Below are positions 62,211 through 64,000 of a DNA stretch of 64,000 nt, piece by piece. This stretch comes from Phytophthora sp. 'mugwort' (lineage: Eukaryota; Oomycota; Peronosporomycetes; Peronosporales; Peronosporaceae), in the NCBI GenBank assembly GCA_033558025.1, contig JAUCEF010000017.1:868001-932000 (forward strand), in the 5' to 3' direction. Position 1 is the stretch's first letter. Each line of letters opens with the position of its first letter. The position numbers were made by a program, and so were the translations under genes. The notes beneath the pieces were generated by a model. It was not told the origin of the DNA, searched no databases, and saw only the letters and a program-made list of their open reading frames with translations.

Positions 62211-64000
62211 CCACCTCGGACCCTTGCGCCGATCTGAACCACCTGACAGGATCGGTCTGAGATCATCGCGATCGAGAGCCGATCGCGCCCAACCGGAGCC
62301 AGATCCATCCAGATCGACTCCGTCGTCGGTGGCCGGTCTTGATCTCTTGTCTTCATTCCTTATCCAGTTCCGGGCACGGGTATCTATCTATCTGATCATC
62401 GATCTGTCGGGTAGCTGCGGTATAACAGCCCCGTGCTCGATTGCTCGACCCTGGTTTCCTTTCCCTTCGCCAGAGCATCCCCTTATGTCCCCGAATTAGG
62501 TCGAACGTCGTCCCGCTTTTGCATCGTATCTTGATCTGGCTCCACCATCCCCTTTCTTCACCACTGGAGTTGCCTTTCACATAGATCTGGCCATTTCCTG
62601 GGGATCTGATAATCTGGGTTGACGCTTCTCTACAACCGCTCCCTGTCCGAAGTCATTGCCGTACAGCAGCCACACTCGGGTCACACTCCTCAATCTTCGT
62701 TCCAACGAAGTACTCCCAACGCCATGAGGGATCGCCATTCCAAGCCCCGGCGGGGGCTGATCGCCGCCAGGATTCGCCCCACAGCGTTAGGTGCCGCTCC
62801 GCTACGTCGCGTGCACCCGTCGACTCTGCAACCGGGTCGCGGTGCATCAGGTGACATACCTGGAGGACGAGCGCCGTCGGACGCGTGACGATCTTCTGTG
62901 AGATCGCATGCACCAGGCCGCTTCATAACGCAGATGTCGGACGATCTGCGTGCCTTGGGACAATTTCCGCACGATTGAGGAGAAGCAATCCGGCGTCTTC
63001 GGGCTGAGATCGATAACTCTCTCCCAGCCTGAGGGGATCGGTGATTATTCGTCATCTTCGTGATCAGCGTAGCCAGCAGGCCGCCGACGTGGAGGCTCGT
63101 CTCTCCAGTGTTCAGTGAAAACTCCCTGCTGAGTATCGGCGAGATAAGCTTGCGCATCGTCTGGAACTCCACGACGAGGAGGTCGATGATCTACGCGACC
63201 AGATGATCGCTCATGAGCGAAAACTGGATGCGCCTCAAGCTGATATCGACTCATACCGAGTCAGTCTGAACTCCACTCATGCTGCTTTAAATTCAGCGAT
63301 AACTGGGGCTTCTCGGCCGGACACGGATGGAGCTCTGTCAGCTCTGCTTCGTGACGCGGCTGGAGAACGCGCTCCATCAAGCCCAGATCAAGCCTGATCG
63401 GGTTGCTTCTACCGCTCCGATAGCCGATCCGGCATCCGTGAGACTGTCGATCGGTACCCCAAGTGTTGATGGGCTCGTCCGTGAGCGAGATCAACCTTAG
63501 AGCCAAACGAGATCAGTTCCAACTCGAGCGAGATCAACTTCGAGCCGAGGTTGATACCTTGCGACGTGGCTAGTCTCCCTTACGGTCTGATCTCCCGGCA
63601 GCAGTCCGTGATCGCGACACGGCGTCGGCGGAATCTGCTGACACCCGTAATTATCATGATCTGCTATTCGTTGGATTGCTTGAGACGTGAGTAACTCTCT
63701 CGTGTCGATTCTGGTGTGCAGGTGTTGAGTTGGGTATATCTCGGAGGTCCATTCGTGCTGGAAAACAAGATGACAGGCCTTCAGACCGGCTATCATCGGC
63801 TTTATCAGACCCAGGATGAAATCGGCACCGGCGTTGAGCTGGTCACCGAACGTCTTGCCAACGTGACACTGTTGGTGAGCCACAGTGGGTCTGGCCCTCC
63901 TCAATCAGGCAAGCGGGAACGCAGCCGATCGGTCACTCCTTCACCGCCTCACCATTGCCCAAGCGTCCGTTATGAAGCCAATCCGTTCCTGCTCCTGGTC
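62211..64000 (+). other. degenerate coiled-coil coding-like stretch, possible retroelement gag
   Basis: After the repeat field, short broken plus frames show Arg/Asp/Gln-rich heptads, e.g. EINLRAKRDQFQLERDQLRA near 63490-63550 and QADIDSYRVSLNSTHAALNS near 63220-63290. Strings of this kind form the N-terminal coiled coil of some oomycete retroelement gag proteins. Frames are interrupted every 100-200 bp. The region runs off the window end; no boundary or catalytic motif found. Confidence 0.3.

Noticed and set aside
1..64000. CRISPR array, riboswitch, bacterial-type operon or rRNA gene
   Set aside because: No regularly spaced direct repeats with unique spacers, no operon structure and no rRNA-like sequence seen; the sequence is clearly nuclear eukaryotic.

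Overview
The window is nuclear DNA of an oomycete, most likely Phytophthora or a close relative. Genes have short GT-AG introns (about 60-100 bp) and small intergenic gaps, and oomycete-type initiator motifs (TCATTYY followed by CAA/GCA) lie upstream of several genes. A dense core of conserved eukaryotic genes is flanked on both sides by layered, decayed transposons. A flagellar dynein assembly factor (DNAAF3) fits an organism with zoospores. No bacterial operons, CRISPR array, rRNA or intact tRNA were seen.

Left flank (1-20.4 kb): repeats of many classes. These are a pogo/Tigger transposase relic, a solo LTR (1148-1509), retroelement-like debris, an Ulp1/C48 protease-domain reading frame split by a Tc1/mariner element (7162-8725), a 1.2-kb AT-rich island with small basic and zinc-finger-like frames of viral appearance (about 9.0-10.3 kb), a Crypton-like tyrosine recombinase split in frame by a PIF/Harbinger element (11504-14556), a chromodomain relic, and a second Crypton-like copy (17043-19236).

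Core (20.5-46.4 kb): ten genes, nearly all intact. They are a secreted GH18 chitobiase-like enzyme (-) divergent from DNAAF3 (+); a PH-FYVE-PPEF-type phosphatase with EF-hands; ribosomal protein uS8; an SK-like potassium channel; a nardilysin/IDE-like M16 peptidase; a C2-domain protein divergent from the ribosome-assembly GTPase GNL2/Nog2; a TPR/MYND protein divergent from a PH-domain inositol-polyphosphate 4-phosphatase-type enzyme; and a four-exon coiled-coil protein. Calcium and phosphoinositide signalling recur (EF-hand phosphatase, SK-like channel, C2 protein, FYVE and PH domains, INPP4-type phosphatase), but joint function is not shown. CCAAT boxes and short divergent promoters are common.

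Right flank (46.5-64 kb): a complete but degenerate Ty3/gypsy element (46999-55035) with 366/370-bp LTRs and a perfect CATGA target duplication. It sits inside a minus-strand reading frame and carries a long antisense coding-like region between pol and the 3' LTR. Beyond it are a second degenerate gag-protease element, a tRNA-Leu-like relic, a GATC-rich tandem-repeat field and a coiled-coil gag-like stretch.

The clearest results are three base-level nested insertions (Tc1 in the C48 frame, Harbinger in Crypton, gypsy in an HTH-like frame), the antisense region of the gypsy element, the AT-rich virus-like island, and the PH-FYVE-phosphatase-EF-hand fusion. All domain calls were made by eye; no database search was run.
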